A stretch of 64,000 nt of DNA from Heliorestis convoluta (GCF_009649955.1 NZ_CP045875.1:619059-683058); one strand, 5' to 3'. Counted from the first letter of the stretch, positions 17,316-27,481 are shown. Numbers and translations: made by a program. The notes: generated by a model from the sequence alone, not told the origin.

Positions 17316-17549
17316 TTAAGCTTTATTCTCTAATGTTAAAGAGACTGGACGAGTCGGCATGATTGTCGAAATGGCATGCTTATAAACCATCTGTTGCTTT
17401 CCTTCTACGTCAAGGAAAACAGTAAAACTGTCAAACCCTTTTACCATTCCTTTGATTTGAAAGCCGTTTACTAGAAAAATGGTAACGAGGATATTTTCTT
17501 TGCGAACTTGATTCAGGAAAGCATCCTGAAGGTTAAGCTGTTTGGTCAT
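17316..17549 (-). CDS. hfq: RNA chaperone Hfq
   Basis: 77 aa, the usual length. The Sm1 motif ([35 protein letters not shown], residues 7-41) and Sm2 core ([14 protein letters not shown](I) form) are intact. It forms hexamer rings binding A/U-rich RNA and small RNAs. It lies 22 bp after miaA with GGAGG at its start. The order mutL-(methyltransferase)-miaA-hfq is common in Firmicutes, and this supports the call. Confidence 0.97.
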   Translation of the reverse strand: MTKQLNLQDAFLNQVRKENILVTIFLVNGFQIKGMVKGFDSFTVFLDVEGKQQMVYKHAISTIMPTRPVSLTLENKA

Positions 17550-17570
17550 CTGAGCGCCCCTCCAAAAAAT

Positions 17571-18539
17571 TCATCGTCTCTCTATAAACTCTCTGAGAGC
17601 TTTTCGCACTGTTCTTTCGCTCTCTTGTATTAAGCTGTCTTGATCAAGATTATCAACAGCAAACCACTGCAGGGAAGATTCACGGCGAAACCAAGTCAAT
17701 TGCCTTTTGGCATAGCGTCTTGTGTCTCGTTGCAGTAGATAGAGAGCTTGGGAAAGGTCGTAGTCACCGTTGAGATAGGAGATGATCTGTCTGTATCCCA
17801 ATCCTTGCATCGAAGGGAGGTCAGAACTATACCCTTTCTCAAGCAATCCTTGTACCTCATCCACTAACCCCGATTCTATCATGTTTTGGGCTCGAAGGTC
17901 AATGCGATGGTACAAAGAGGCGCGATCCATCGTTAAACCGATATAGGATAGCTGGTATTTTGGCTGATGAACAGTGGCTGCATAATGAAAATCGCTTTGT
18001 CTTTTTCCTGTCAAATAATAAACTTCTAATGCTCGAATGATTCTTTTCCGATCGTTTACATGGATGCGCGAAGCCGCTACTTCATCAATTTCGCGAAGCC
18101 GCTCATGAAAGGCCTCCAAACCGACTTCTATCGCTTCCCGCTCTAAGCGAGCTCGCAATTGCTCATCTTTGGCTTCTTCTGCAAAATCATAATGCGCAAT
18201 GATGGAGCGTACATAAAGGCCTGTACCGCCAACTAAGATTGGAATGCGCCGACTTGCAACAATTCTGGGAATTAACTCTGTCACCTTTTTTTGAAAATCG
18301 GCAACGCTGTAAGGTTGATCAGGATCGATAATGTCAATTAAATGATGAGGAATCCCTTGCCGCTCTTCTTGTGACACTTTGGCAGTACCGATATCCATAC
18401 CACGATAGACTTGCATGGAATCTCCAGAGATGATTTCTCCATCAAGGCGTTTGGCCAGTTCAATGGCCAAGCTTGATTTGCCAACGGCTGTTGGTCCTAC
18501 GATAGCTACCAAGGGAAGAAGTTCTGAGGGAGTCGTCAT
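17571..18539 (-). CDS. miaA: tRNA dimethylallyltransferase MiaA
   Basis: 322 aa. The start is the ATG at 18539 inside an ATGA overlap with the upstream stop, with GGAGGTGAG before it; the frame extends 7 codons further. It shows P-loop GPTAVGKSSLA, SGDSMQVYRGMDIGTAK, HHLIDIIDP and GGTGLYVRS, all family hallmarks. It adds a dimethylallyl group to A37 of tRNAs reading UNN codons; MiaB, encoded upstream in the same operon, then methylthiolates that base. Confidence 0.97.
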   Translation of the reverse strand: MTTPSELLPLVAIVGPTAVGKSSLAIELAKRLDGEIISGDSMQVYRGMDIGTAKVSQEERQGIPHHLIDIIDPDQPYSVADFQKKVTELIPRIVASRRIPILVGGTGLYVRSIIAHYDFAEEAKDEQLRARLEREAIEVGLEAFHERLREIDEVAASRIHVNDRKRIIRALEVYYLTGKRQSDFHYAATVHQPKYQLSYIGLTMDRASLYHRIDLRAQNMIESGLVDEVQGLLEKGYSSDLPSMQGLGYRQIISYLNGDYDLSQALYLLQRDTRRYAKRQLTWFRRESSLQWFAVDNLDQDSLIQESERTVRKALREFIERR

Positions 18540-19342
18540 GAGCTCACCTCCTTCTCCCAAACACCATAGGCCACTTTCATATTGTTACTGCTAATAATAA
18601 AAGTTGGCTTCAGGCGATCCCATTCGGGACTGTATTTGCGCTCTTTGATCACAACGCGACGGCGAGCTATTTTTTTCGCTTGTTCTAAGGCTTCTAAGGA
18701 GATAGGCCGTCGGTCAGCCCATTGACGAATTCCATGAATGCCTGAAGAAACTTTGATCTCTTGACGAAACATGGGATCAAAATATACAACATCATAGGAT
18801 TTTTCTGACATTGTCAATAAGAGTTCTCGATGATCGCCTTGCTTAATAAGAATTCTAGCCATCGCTTGCGCGAGCGGTGGCGCCCATTCTTTCTCTGGAT
18901 TACGAAGCCCTTCCGCAACAATAAAAGCAACAAATGGATTATGTTCGATACCCAGGACTTTACCCTCTTCGCCTACAAGATAAGACGCTACAATAGCATC
19001 AGAAGCCTGACCAAGGGTACAATCTAAGAAGGCATCTCCAGGTTGCAACTGTAACGCCTGGGCCAAGTAATCTTTTTCCCCGCGTTGTAGTGCCAATATG
19101 CGTAATGAAGCCATGTTCGGATGGAAAAAGAAATCGCCGTCATCACTTTTTAGTACCCAGCGCTGTCGTTCTAAGACAAGTACTTTAGAACAGTTGTATC
19201 GTTCGTATAGCTTTTCTAAAGATTGTTTTTTTCTTTCTACAAAAGGGAGGCCCAACAAGGTTGCTTTTTCGGACGCTCGTTTTTGTAAAATTTCATCGTC
19301 ATGGGAGGTTGTAACGATAACAGTGGCAGTCTTTTGGATCAT
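18536..19342 (-). CDS. Class I SAM-dependent methyltransferase (RsmJ-like)
   Basis: 268 aa, joined to mutL upstream and miaA downstream by 4-nt ATGA overlaps. The N-terminal ~85 residues resemble the SirA/RsmJ-type front part (VTTSHDDEILQKRASEKATLLGLPFVERK). The Rossmann methyltransferase core follows with motif I FLDCTLGQASDA, acidic residue in VLGIEHNPF, and VVYFDPMF. It is similar in layout to RsmJ, which methylates G1516 of 16S rRNA. The substrate is inferred, not shown. Confidence 0.7.
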   Translation of the reverse strand: MIQKTATVIVTTSHDDEILQKRASEKATLLGLPFVERKKQSLEKLYERYNCSKVLVLERQRWVLKSDDGDFFFHPNMASLRILALQRGEKDYLAQALQLQPGDAFLDCTLGQASDAIVASYLVGEEGKVLGIEHNPFVAFIVAEGLRNPEKEWAPPLAQAMARILIKQGDHRELLLTMSEKSYDVVYFDPMFRQEIKVSSGIHGIRQWADRRPISLEALEQAKKIARRRVVIKERKYSPEWDRLKPTFIISSNNMKVAYGVWEKEVSS

Positions 19343-21276
19343 GTTCGATGAAACTTCCCTTCCAGTTCCTTCAGACCAATGCGAATAAGATAGGGTCGAC
19401 CATGAGGACAGGTGTCTGTGCCTTCTAATTGGGCCAATGCTTGTAATAAGGATGTCATTTCGCTGTAACTCAGGCGCTGCCCTGCTTTAACGGCACTTTG
19501 ACAAGCTAGGCTTTCCAAAGCTGCCTTGTGGACCCATCTTCGATCTCTGGCGCTGCCGTTCATAACTTTGCTAATAAATTGGCGTAGGTAAGATTCTTCT
19601 TCTCCAATCGGTAAAGTAACTGGAACAGCTCGAACTAAAAAAGTGTAACCGCCAAAGTGCTCCAAGATAAAGCCAACATCGCGAAGTAATTCTAGGTTCT
19701 CTAGGAGAGTCTGAAATTCCATAGGGGTAAAAGAAAGTGATTGAGGCAGTAAAAGTTGTTGACTCTCCTTTTGTTCTGTTGATGATTCTGCTTTCTTGAC
19801 CAATTGATGATACAGTACTCTTTCGTGGGCTGCATGTTGATCGATGATGTAGAGGCCTTCTTCAGCTTCTGCAATGATGTAGCTAGACCGAAATTGAGCA
19901 AGGGGAATCCATTTTTGGATTTGTTCTGCCTTTAATGTTATCTGCTCTTGCTGCTGAGATAGAGCCGGATCAAGCGTAGCTGGTGCAGACTCCTTCGATC
20001 CTTGCGCTATCTCTAGGGTCTTCATAGCATCATTGCTCTCTTTGTAAAAGTCTATGGCTTTTTCTCTAAGAATTATCTCTTTCTTATGATTTTTATTATC
20101 TTTTTGTTCAAAAGAAAGGTACGGCTCGACGGGCCTTTCTGGAAAGGGCTTGTCTCTTGCTTCTGAGAATGATTTCTCTTGCGGAGATACTTCTTGATAA
20201 GAGCCTACTGGGTAAGAGCTCTTTGATTGTGTCTTTATAGATGGTAGCTCTGTCTTGGTTGACCATAGGGGTCTTGCCAAAGAACGCTGCTGCAGCCTTT
20301 GATAGATCTTGTCGTAGATAAAACGACTGATTTCTTTTTCACGGTTAAATTTTATCTCTTGTTTTGTGGGGTGGGCATTCACATCGAGATGTTCCGAAGG
20401 AATGGTTAAGTAAAGGACATAAAAGGGAAAGCGATGCAGAGGCAGTGTGCCCTCGTAGGCTTCTTCTAGTGCTTTTGTTAGAGCAAGACAACGAATCCAA
20501 CGACCATTTACAAACCAATTCTGGTGGTTGCGATTGGGTCGATTCAGTGCTGGTTGCCCTATATAACCATGAAGGCGCCAACCTGTTTCTGTCATCGTTT
20601 CATCAATTTCTAAGAGATATTCCAGTGGTTCTTTGCCATAGACTGAAGAAATGACTTCTATCGTTTTATTATTCCCAGCTGTGCGAAATGTAATCTGCTT
20701 GCCTTGTCGCAATGATAAGGCTATGTGAGGATGAGAAAGTGCCAATCGGTGAATTACTTCCCCACAAGCGGCGCTTTCAGCAGCAGAGGAACGCAAAAAC
20801 TTCTTCCTAGCTGGCGTATTATAGAAGAGGTCTTCTACATAGACTTTCGTCCCTGGCGCTGTTCCTACTCTTTCAATTGGAAAGACAGTGCCACCTTCCA
20901 CACGAAGACGGTATCCTTGATCCAGTTCTTTGCGACGCGTTGTTATTTCTAGCCTCGATACAGAAGCAATCGATGGCAAAGCTTCACCGCGAAAACCTAG
21001 CGTAGCAATCGATAATAAATCAGAGGCCGAAGCAATTTTACTGGTAGCATGACGCTCTATGCTTAAAGCAAGATCGACTTCTTCCATACCCATACCATTG
21101 TCAACGATAGCTATCTTCTCTTTTCCACCTTCTTGGAGCTCTATGTCAATACGACTGGCCTGGGCATCAAAAGCATTTTCCATTAATTCTTTGACAATGG
21201 AAGCAGGACGTTCAACGACTTCACCGGCTGCAATTTGGTTGATCGTATGAGAATCAAGGCGTTTGATTAAACCCAT
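19339..21276 (-). CDS. mutL: DNA mismatch repair protein MutL
   Basis: 645 aa. The start is the ATG at 21276 in a TAATG overlap with mutS; the open frame runs 11 codons further. The N-terminal GHKL ATPase is complete (IAAGEVVERPASIVKELMENAFDA, DNGMGM, GFRGEAL). The ~150-residue linker is variable. The C-terminal dimer/endonuclease domain has DQHAAHERVLYH, ACQSAVKAG and CPHGRP. In many Gram-positive MutL proteins the first motif is DQHAxxERxxxE; here His stands at the last Glu position, which may affect metal binding. It couples MutS recognition to strand incision. Confidence 0.96.
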   Translation of the reverse strand: MGLIKRLDSHTINQIAAGEVVERPASIVKELMENAFDAQASRIDIELQEGGKEKIAIVDNGMGMEEVDLALSIERHATSKIASASDLLSIATLGFRGEALPSIASVSRLEITTRRKELDQGYRLRVEGGTVFPIERVGTAPGTKVYVEDLFYNTPARKKFLRSSAAESAACGEVIHRLALSHPHIALSLRQGKQITFRTAGNNKTIEVISSVYGKEPLEYLLEIDETMTETGWRLHGYIGQPALNRPNRNHQNWFVNGRWIRCLALTKALEEAYEGTLPLHRFPFYVLYLTIPSEHLDVNAHPTKQEIKFNREKEISRFIYDKIYQRLQQRSLARPLWSTKTELPSIKTQSKSSYPVGSYQEVSPQEKSFSEARDKPFPERPVEPYLSFEQKDNKNHKKEIILREKAIDFYKESNDAMKTLEIAQGSKESAPATLDPALSQQQEQITLKAEQIQKWIPLAQFRSSYIIAEAEEGLYIIDQHAAHERVLYHQLVKKAESSTEQKESQQLLLPQSLSFTPMEFQTLLENLELLRDVGFILEHFGGYTFLVRAVPVTLPIGEEESYLRQFISKVMNGSARDRRWVHKAALESLACQSAVKAGQRLSYSEMTSLLQALAQLEGTDTCPHGRPYLIRIGLKELEGKFHRT

Positions 21277-22184
21277 TAGGAGATACCTCGTTGTAGTTTT
21301 TTCTGCCACTTGGCAATCCAGTTCAGGCTTTCTAAAGGTGTTACGTGATTGATATCGAGCTTTTTCAATTCCTCTACCATTTTAGCTGCCAAAGGCGTGG
21401 GTACATTCTTTTTTTCTTCCTGTCCGTAAAAAAGTGCCAGTTGGCCTTCATAGGTCGTAAGCTTTTCTGCAATTTCTTGATTTTTTTCTTTTGTCTCTTC
21501 TCTTGGTAGGCTTGTGAGTGCAGCATCTGAGCTAGAGCCATGGGGGAAAGCCTTCACTGGAACATTTGGCATCAACTGTTCTTGTTCTAGTGCTATTAAC
21601 AATTCTTTGGCTCGTTCAATAACCTTTTCCGGAAGTCCTGCTAGTCTGGCAACTTGAATGCCATAGCTTTTATCAACGCCACCGCGTCGAATCTGGTGGA
21701 GGAAGATGATCTCATCGCCCATTTCTTCTATGGCAATGTTATAGCAAACGATGCCTGGTAAGGTTTTTTCTAGTTGTACCAACTCATGATAGTGTGTGGC
21801 AAAGAGGGCTTTGGCGCGTCGTTGTTGAATCGCTTCTGCGACAGACCAGGCAATGGCCATCCCATCATAGGTGCTTGTACCACGACCGACTTCATCAAGG
21901 ATGATTAACGATTGGTCTGTGGCATGGTGCAGTATGTGAGCCACTTCTGTCATTTCAACCATAAAAGTACTTTGTCCCGTGGCTAGATCGTCGGAGGCAC
22001 CGACACGCGTAAAGATGCGATCGACAAGGCCGATAGAACATTGAGCAGCAGGCACAAAAGAACCAATCTGAGCAAGAAGAACGATCTGGGCGACTTGACG
22101 CATATAGGTGCTTTTGCCTGCCATATTGGGTCCTGTGATTAAGAGCAATCGCTCATTGCTATCAAAGGCACAATCGTTGGGCAC
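21276..22184 (-). pseudogene. mutS: MutS C-terminal part (ATPase), split by frameshift
   Basis: 302 aa frame holding the MutS ABC ATPase: [20 protein letters not shown] (Walker A), the STFMVEMTE signature, [16 protein letters not shown] (Walker B), and the dimerisation tail to [11 protein letters not shown]. The frame stays open upstream of its first start to about 22230 and there reads [16 protein letters not shown], the normal MutS sequence just before the ATPase. It therefore continues the N-terminal frame after a lost base near 22230. It ends at mutL in a TAATG overlap. Without repair of the frame, no complete MutS can be made. Confidence 0.9.
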
Positions 22185-22210
22185 AAATACACCGGGACCA
22201 ACATGATCTT

Positions 22211-24019
22211 CTACGACAGAGTGCGTCTCTGAGGATGACGACCACCATAGATGTTAATGCTGTCACCTTGATGCACTTCCGGACATACGTAGCCATCTTC
22301 TACGGCTTTTTGGGCTAAAGAGAGCAAACAATCGAGGCGAGCTATGGCTCTTGCAGTCTGTTGAAGTGGTTCAATTTTTTTCTCAATTTTTTCTCTTACA
22401 TCTATAAAAAGTCTGTATTCAAGTTGTACCAGCTTGTCTTCAGCACCGACGATTTTTTCTTCATAGTCTTTGAGCTCTTTGGTGATGTACCGTTCTCCGT
22501 TGGCAAGGGTTTGTTTGCGCATGTAGTCGTCTGGTACGTGGGCCAGATTGGAACGTGTCACTTCTATGTAGTAGCCAAAGACTTTGTTGTAACCGATTTT
22601 GAGTGATTTGATACCAGTTCGTTCTCGTTCTCGTTGTTCAATGCGCGTAAGCCATTCTTTGCCAGAGCCAGCTATCTGACGAAGCTCATCCACTTCTTCA
22701 TGATAGCCTGTTCGAATCAAAGAGCCTTCCCGCACGGAGAAAGGTGGCTCATCTACGATAGCCTTGCGAATGAGAACTGCCACTTCTTCTTGGGGATCGA
22801 TGGTGCCGGCCAAGTCTTCCAAGGCTTGGCTACCACCGTACAAGCTTTCCAGCAAGGGAGGCAAGGCTTCTAAAGATGTGGCTAGCGCCAGAAGATCACG
22901 TCCATTGACGGAGCCATAGGCAATTTTTCCACAGAGTCGCTCCAGATCATAGACAGACTTGAGTGCTGCTCTTGCTTCTTCTCGCAACAAGCCATCATCG
23001 ACAAAAGCAGCTATGTTTTTTTGTCGTTCTTCTATTTCTATTAAACTGAGAAGAGGTTGCTCTATCCATCGCTTCAAGAGTCGCCCGCCCATGGCTGTGA
23101 CCGTTTTGTCCATAACACCAAGAAGAGAGCCTTTTTTGCTACCTTCTCGCATCGTTTGCGTTAACTCTAAATTGCGCCGCGTCGCTGTATCAAGGCGCAT
23201 GTACTGGTTTGTGCTATAGGATTGGAGAGCCCGAATGTGTTGTAAAGCTCTTTTTTGCGTTTCTTGTACATACGATAATGCAAGGGCCGCTGCTATTAGA
23301 CCTGCTGGCCAATGGGCACAACCGTACGCTTCTAGGGATGTGACGACAAAGTGCTTTTTTAAGAGGCTTCGCGCTTGTTCTACAGAAAAAGTTCTATCTA
23401 CAGTTGTAATGAGATAGTCCTGGGAGTGCCACTGTTGTAACAATGCTGGTTCTTGTTCTGCCAATGATGGCATAACCAGTATTTCTTTCGGCGCCAGACG
23501 ACAGAGCTCGCCTTGTACATTCATCTTCTCTTTTTCAAGCCACTGGGTAACTTGAAAATCACCCGTTAAAACATCGATAGCAGCTAGGCCCCACTCTCCC
23601 TGGTGGCAAGCCAGAGCTACGAGAAAGTTGTTCGCTTTCTCTTCAAGCATCGTACTGTCTGTGATAGTACCTGGCGTAACGACTCGAAGAACTTCACGCT
23701 TTACGATGCCTTTTCCTTTTCCCGCTTCTTCTACTTGTTCACAGATAGCCACTTTATAGCCTTTTTCGACGAGTCTGGCTATATAGCTTTCAGCAGCATG
23801 ATAGGGAACGCCACACATGGGAATACGTTCCCTTAGACCACCATCACGAGCTGTTAATGTAATTTCTAGCTCCCGGGAGGCTACAATGGCATCTTCACCA
23901 AACATTTCATAAAAGTCACCCAGACGAAAGAAAAGAAAAGCATCGGGATGTTCTTTTTTAATCGAAGCATACTGCTGCATCATCGGTGTGGGCCCTTTCA
24001 GCTCTTTCGCCCCTTTCAA
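22211..24019 (-). pseudogene. mutS: MutS N-terminal part (mismatch recognition, lever, clamp), split by frameshift
   Basis: 602 aa from a TTG behind AAGGGAG. It starts TPMMQQYASIKKEHPDAFLFFRLGDFYEMF, with the mismatch-reading Phe-x-Glu (FYE). Domain I, connector, lever and clamp follow. The frame then hits a stop six codons after GGRHP. Normal MutS continues GGRHPxxExxVVED; inserting one T in the coding strand (CCT-TCA instead of CCT-CAG, near 22230-22233) restores it. This is either a real null allele, which would give a mutator, or a base-call error. Confidence 0.9.
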
Positions 24020-24052
24020 TGTCCGTCACTCCCTTTCTGCTAGAATCTTTTG

Positions 24053-25375
24053 TTACAGGATTTGCCCTAAAAGGGTCCAGGTTCTTGCTTCTTCAATTTT
24101 GACAGAGACAAGCTGGCCAACAAGATCTGGCTGTCCATCAAAAACGACGATTTTGTTCCCTTCACTTCGCCCTGTTAGTTTGTCAGGATTGGTTTTGCTA
24201 GGTCCTTCTACGAGAACTTCAACTACTTGTCCGAGCAATTTCTGGTTGTGCTCTAAGCTGATCTTGTTTTGCAGTTGCAAAAGTCGCTGGAAGCGCTCTC
24301 TTTTTACCTCATCAGAAACCTGGTTTTCCATTTCTGCTGCCGGTGTGCCAGAGCGACGAGAATATAAGAAAGTAAAAGCGTTGTCAAAGCGAACTTTTTC
24401 GAGTAAATCAAGAGTATCATTAAAATCTTCTTCCCGCTCTCCCGGAAAGCCGATAATAAGGTCTGTTGTTAAAGCTACATTTGGTAAGGCTTGGCGAATT
24501 TTTGCAATCAGTTCAATATAATCTTCTCTCTTGTAGCCTCTATTCATGGCTTCTAAGACAGCGTTGCTACCAGCTTGTACAGGCAGATGGATTTGTTCAC
24601 ACACTTTTGGGGCTCTTGCCATGGCTTCGATCAGTGTCGGGTCAAAGTCTTTGGGATGGGACGTGGTAAAACGAATTCGCTCTAGCCCTTCGACGCCGTT
24701 TACATCTTGAAGTAAGGCGCCAAAAGAAAGCGGTGGATTCATATCTTTTCCGTAGGAATTGACGTTTTGCCCGAGCAAAGTAACTTCTTTTACGCCTTGC
24801 CTGACTAGGTTTTCTACTTCTGCTACAATGTCTTTCGGTTGGCGACTACGTTCACGGCCTCGCACGTAAGGCACAATACAGTAACTACAGTAATTGTTAC
24901 AGCCATACATAATGGTGACATGGGCTTTAATACCTTCTACCGTTCGTTCTGGAAGATCTTCTACAACTTCTCCTTCACTATCCCAGACATCAACAACACG
25001 ATTTTTGCTTTGATGACATTGCTCAATCAGTAAAGGCAATTGGTGCAAATTATGAGTACCAAAAATGATATCAACATGACGATAGCTGTTGCGAATTTTT
25101 TCGCTCATACCGGGTTGCTGAACCATACATCCTCCAATGCCGATAATGACATTCGAGTCTTCCTTTTTATATTTATTGAGTTCACCCAATCGTCCTAGAA
25201 TTTTCTTTTCTGCTGATTCACGGACACAACAGGTGTTGATTAAGATCACGGAAGCATCTTCTGGCGCAAGGGCTTTATCATAACCCATTTGCTGTAAGAA
25301 CCCGGCTAAGGATTCAGAATCTCGTTCATTCATCTGACAACCAAACGTATAAATAAAGTAGCCCCTTTTTGTCAT
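24053..25375 (-). CDS. miaB: tRNA-2-methylthio-N6-dimethylallyladenosine synthase MiaB
   Basis: 440 aa, standard length. The N-terminal UPF0004 domain carries three cluster Cys (TFGCQMNERDSE, INTCCVRESA, GIGGCMVQ). The radical-SAM CxxxCxxC sits in YGCNNYCSYCIVPYVRG near residue 153. A C-terminal TRAM domain spans about 375-440. It adds the 2-methylthio group to i6A37, the product of MiaA from the same operon. It is the first gene of the run miaB-mutS-mutL-methyltransferase-miaA-hfq, with 33 bp to mutS. Confidence 0.96.
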   Translation of the reverse strand: MTKRGYFIYTFGCQMNERDSESLAGFLQQMGYDKALAPEDASVILINTCCVRESAEKKILGRLGELNKYKKEDSNVIIGIGGCMVQQPGMSEKIRNSYRHVDIIFGTHNLHQLPLLIEQCHQSKNRVVDVWDSEGEVVEDLPERTVEGIKAHVTIMYGCNNYCSYCIVPYVRGRERSRQPKDIVAEVENLVRQGVKEVTLLGQNVNSYGKDMNPPLSFGALLQDVNGVEGLERIRFTTSHPKDFDPTLIEAMARAPKVCEQIHLPVQAGSNAVLEAMNRGYKREDYIELIAKIRQALPNVALTTDLIIGFPGEREEDFNDTLDLLEKVRFDNAFTFLYSRRSGTPAAEMENQVSDEVKRERFQRLLQLQNKISLEHNQKLLGQVVEVLVEGPSKTNPDKLTGRSEGNKIVVFDGQPDLVGQLVSVKIEEARTWTLLGQIL

Positions 25376-25464
25376 GGTTAAAATGTCTCCCTTGCATCGT
25401 TCTTAACTTTTCTGATTACGTTATTATATCCTTTTGTGGCTCTATTGAAAAGTTTGGACAAAAA

Positions 25465-25505
25465 GGAAGTAGCCTCGATCGGACAATTCGATCGAAGCTA
25501 CTTTA
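25465..25505. terminator. Intrinsic terminator
   Basis: AAGTAGCCTCGATCG pairs with CGATCGAAGCTACTT (one mismatch). It lies between ccdA and miaB and probably ends the ccdA transcript on neither strand with a strong U-run; on the plus side TTTAGTT follows. Confidence 0.5.
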
Positions 25506-25542
25506 GTTAAGCAAGGTCTCTCTGTAAAAAAGCAGTTGCAGA

Positions 25543-26277
25543 TTAGAAGGTGGGGATGAAGTTGAAAAAAGCGGTAACTCGCCCCAATTGATTCGTAATG
25601 ATCAAGATTCCTAAGAGAATCATAATAGCTCCACTGACGATAGAGACCATAGGCAGATAACGACCCATTCTAGAAAGATACTTTTCCACAGTAGTGATAA
25701 AGAGAGCCGTGACAAGAAAAGGAATGGCTAGGCCAGCTGAGTAAGCCACCAGCAGATAAATGCCCTGGGCCAGTGTTTCTTTCGTAGCAGCGTAGAGATA
25801 GATGGCTGAAAGTATAGGTCCTACGCAAGGGGACCAACCTGTTGCAAAAGCCATACCTAGTAAAATGGATCCAATAAAGCTACTTGACTTTGGTTGCTGG
25901 GTAAAACGAATTTCACGGTATAACCAGTGAATCGGTAACAATCCTGTTAGGTGAAGACCGAAAATGATAATAATAACGCCAGCAACAGTCTGTAAAGTAG
26001 ATTGATAAGCCCACAACCATTGACCTGCATAGGTTGCAGAAGCGCCAAAAGCAATAAAAACAGACGAAAAACCAATGACAAAAGCCAGTGCCCGCCAGAA
26101 GGAAGTGAAGTTGAGTCGATTGACAGGACCCAATGAGCGCTCTGTAGCCTTGTTCAAATCTTGCGATGAAGTACCTGTGAGATAGGTGATATACGCTGGT
26201 ATGAGTGGTAAAATACAAGGTGATAAAAAAGATGCAATACCAGCAAAAAAAGCAACGAGCAGTGATACGGAATCCAA
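25543..26277 (-). CDS. ccdA: Cytochrome c biogenesis protein CcdA
   Basis: 244 aa from a TTG behind GGGGGGAGGGG. It has six hydrophobic segments and the DsbD/CcdA signatures SPCILPLIPAYITYLTG (residues 19-35) and GWSPCVGPIL (near 150), which hold the two membrane Cys that pass electrons across the membrane. It moves thiol reducing power from thioredoxin outward for cytochrome c maturation or sporulation. The gene appears to stand alone with the unknown gene upstream. Confidence 0.9.
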   Translation of the reverse strand: MDSVSLLVAFFAGIASFLSPCILPLIPAYITYLTGTSSQDLNKATERSLGPVNRLNFTSFWRALAFVIGFSSVFIAFGASATYAGQWLWAYQSTLQTVAGVIIIIFGLHLTGLLPIHWLYREIRFTQQPKSSSFIGSILLGMAFATGWSPCVGPILSAIYLYAATKETLAQGIYLLVAYSAGLAIPFLVTALFITTVEKYLSRMGRYLPMVSIVSGAIMILLGILIITNQLGRVTAFFNFIPTF

Positions 26278-26335
26278 GATACCCCTCCCCCCTATACCAT
26301 ATCAGTGTACAGGAATTATTAGGGAGGATCAAGTC

Positions 26336-27088
26336 CTAGTCTAAGTAATAACTTGTGTAAGGTTCAATAAGACCTTCTTTTTCATCTCGAGCTACAGCCG
26401 GTGCGAGAACCTGGGCTACTGCTTTGGCATCATCAAAACTGGCACAAGGTATACCACCTATCACAAAAGGTCTTACAACCTGGTATCGAGGAATTTCAAC
26501 GCGCAATGGTTCTGCTGGCAAACGTGTTACGACAGTTAGATAAGGTACTTTCTCTTGTCGTGCATACTTACGCAAGATATGTTGTAGTTTATTTTCGAAT
26601 TGTTCTCCCATAGGACCAAGAGACGTGCTATGATCATAAAGGTCTTTCCCTGATCGTTGCCACAGTTTTCCGAGTTCTTCAAAGCTGTTAAAGCGATTTT
26701 TGGCTGCGAATTGAGCTGATTCGGCTCTGGCTGCTTTGGCCAACTGCTGCAGATATTCTTTGCGAGTCTTATTCATGTCTAGAAGAACAAAAGGTTGTAA
26801 ACTTTTGGCCATAAATCCTGTGGCCAATCGTCTATCTTCGGCAAGGTGAAAAGTCATTTTAATGATGATTAGCGAAAGATTGATGTCACGAAGCAAGTTT
26901 CTTTCTTCTTCGTCATATAAATAATGTTGTCCACCACCAAGATGATGTCTACTTCTTGGAACCTCCCCTTGTACAATGGTTCGCTGACTTTTGTAAACAA
27001 TAGAAGTAGGGCTATCTTTTTCTTGTGTCTTGTTGGTATTTGATTGAGTCACTCCACCTTTTTGTAGTAATTTAAATAAAATACCCAA
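26336..27088 (-). CDS. Conserved-looking protein of unknown function (250 aa)
   Basis: 250 aa from a TTG with AGGAGGAGG upstream, which supports real translation. The first ~60 residues are polar and low in structure. Residues ~65-190 look mostly helical (LLRDINLSLIIIKMTFHLAED, TRKEYLQQLAKAARAESAQF), and the last ~60 are beta/alpha. No signal peptide, membrane helix or catalytic motif is recognised. It is 59 bp upstream of ccdA on the same strand. Codon use is like its neighbours. Confidence 0.6.
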   Translation of the reverse strand: MGILFKLLQKGGVTQSNTNKTQEKDSPTSIVYKSQRTIVQGEVPRSRHHLGGGQHYLYDEEERNLLRDINLSLIIIKMTFHLAEDRRLATGFMAKSLQPFVLLDMNKTRKEYLQQLAKAARAESAQFAAKNRFNSFEELGKLWQRSGKDLYDHSTSLGPMGEQFENKLQHILRKYARQEKVPYLTVVTRLPAEPLRVEIPRYQVVRPFVIGGIPCASFDDAKAVAQVLAPAVARDEKEGLIEPYTSYYLD

Positions 27089-27230
27089 AGCTTCCTCCTC
27101 CTAGTTTATTCCATTTTTTCCATATGAAACCTCCTATTCGCTTCTTCTTCCAAAATTTCCTTTATCGATATTTATTCTTTTTTGTCGAGTTTATAATTTG
27201 ATTTGAGTATTTTTGTTTTCTTAAAAATTC

Positions 27231-27260
27231 TTGACAAAATAATTGATTGTATAGTATACT
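27231..27260 (+). promoter_or_regulatory. Sigma-A promoter of tRNA-Trp
   Basis: TTGACA (27231-27236), an 18-bp spacer and TATACT (27255-27260), 16 bp before the tRNA. Confidence 0.75.
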
Positions 27261-27276
27261 AATCAAAGTCTTCTGA

Positions 27277-27352
27277 AGGGGAGTAGCTCAACTGGCAGAG
27301 CGGCGGTCTCCAAAACCGTAGGTTGCGGGTTCAAGTCCTGTCTCCCCTGCCA
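27277..27352 (+). tRNA. trnW: tRNA-Trp (anticodon CCA)
   Basis: 76 nt with encoded CCA end. Acceptor AGGGGAG/CTCCCCT with discriminator G; D-arm GCTC-loop-GAGC; anticodon arm GCGGT-CTCCAAA-ACCGT with CCA at 34-36; T-arm with GGTTCAAGTCC. It has its own promoter and terminator. The region right after it is accessory DNA, so it may be an insertion hotspot. Confidence 0.97.
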
Positions 27353-27445
27353 AACATACTTTTCCTTTCTCTAGCGCCATTTGTGGCGATTGCTAGGCGA
27401 GAAAAGGGCCAGAAAGCACATTAATAAATCGATAAATAAGACGTT

Positions 27446-27481
27446 AAACCGTTGCTCTTGAATAAGGGCAACGGTTTTTTG
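27446..27481 (+). terminator. Intrinsic terminator of tRNA-Trp
   Basis: AAACCGTTGC pairs with GCAACGGTTT, followed by a T-run. The HsdR-like frame begins only about 14 nt later. Confidence 0.85.
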
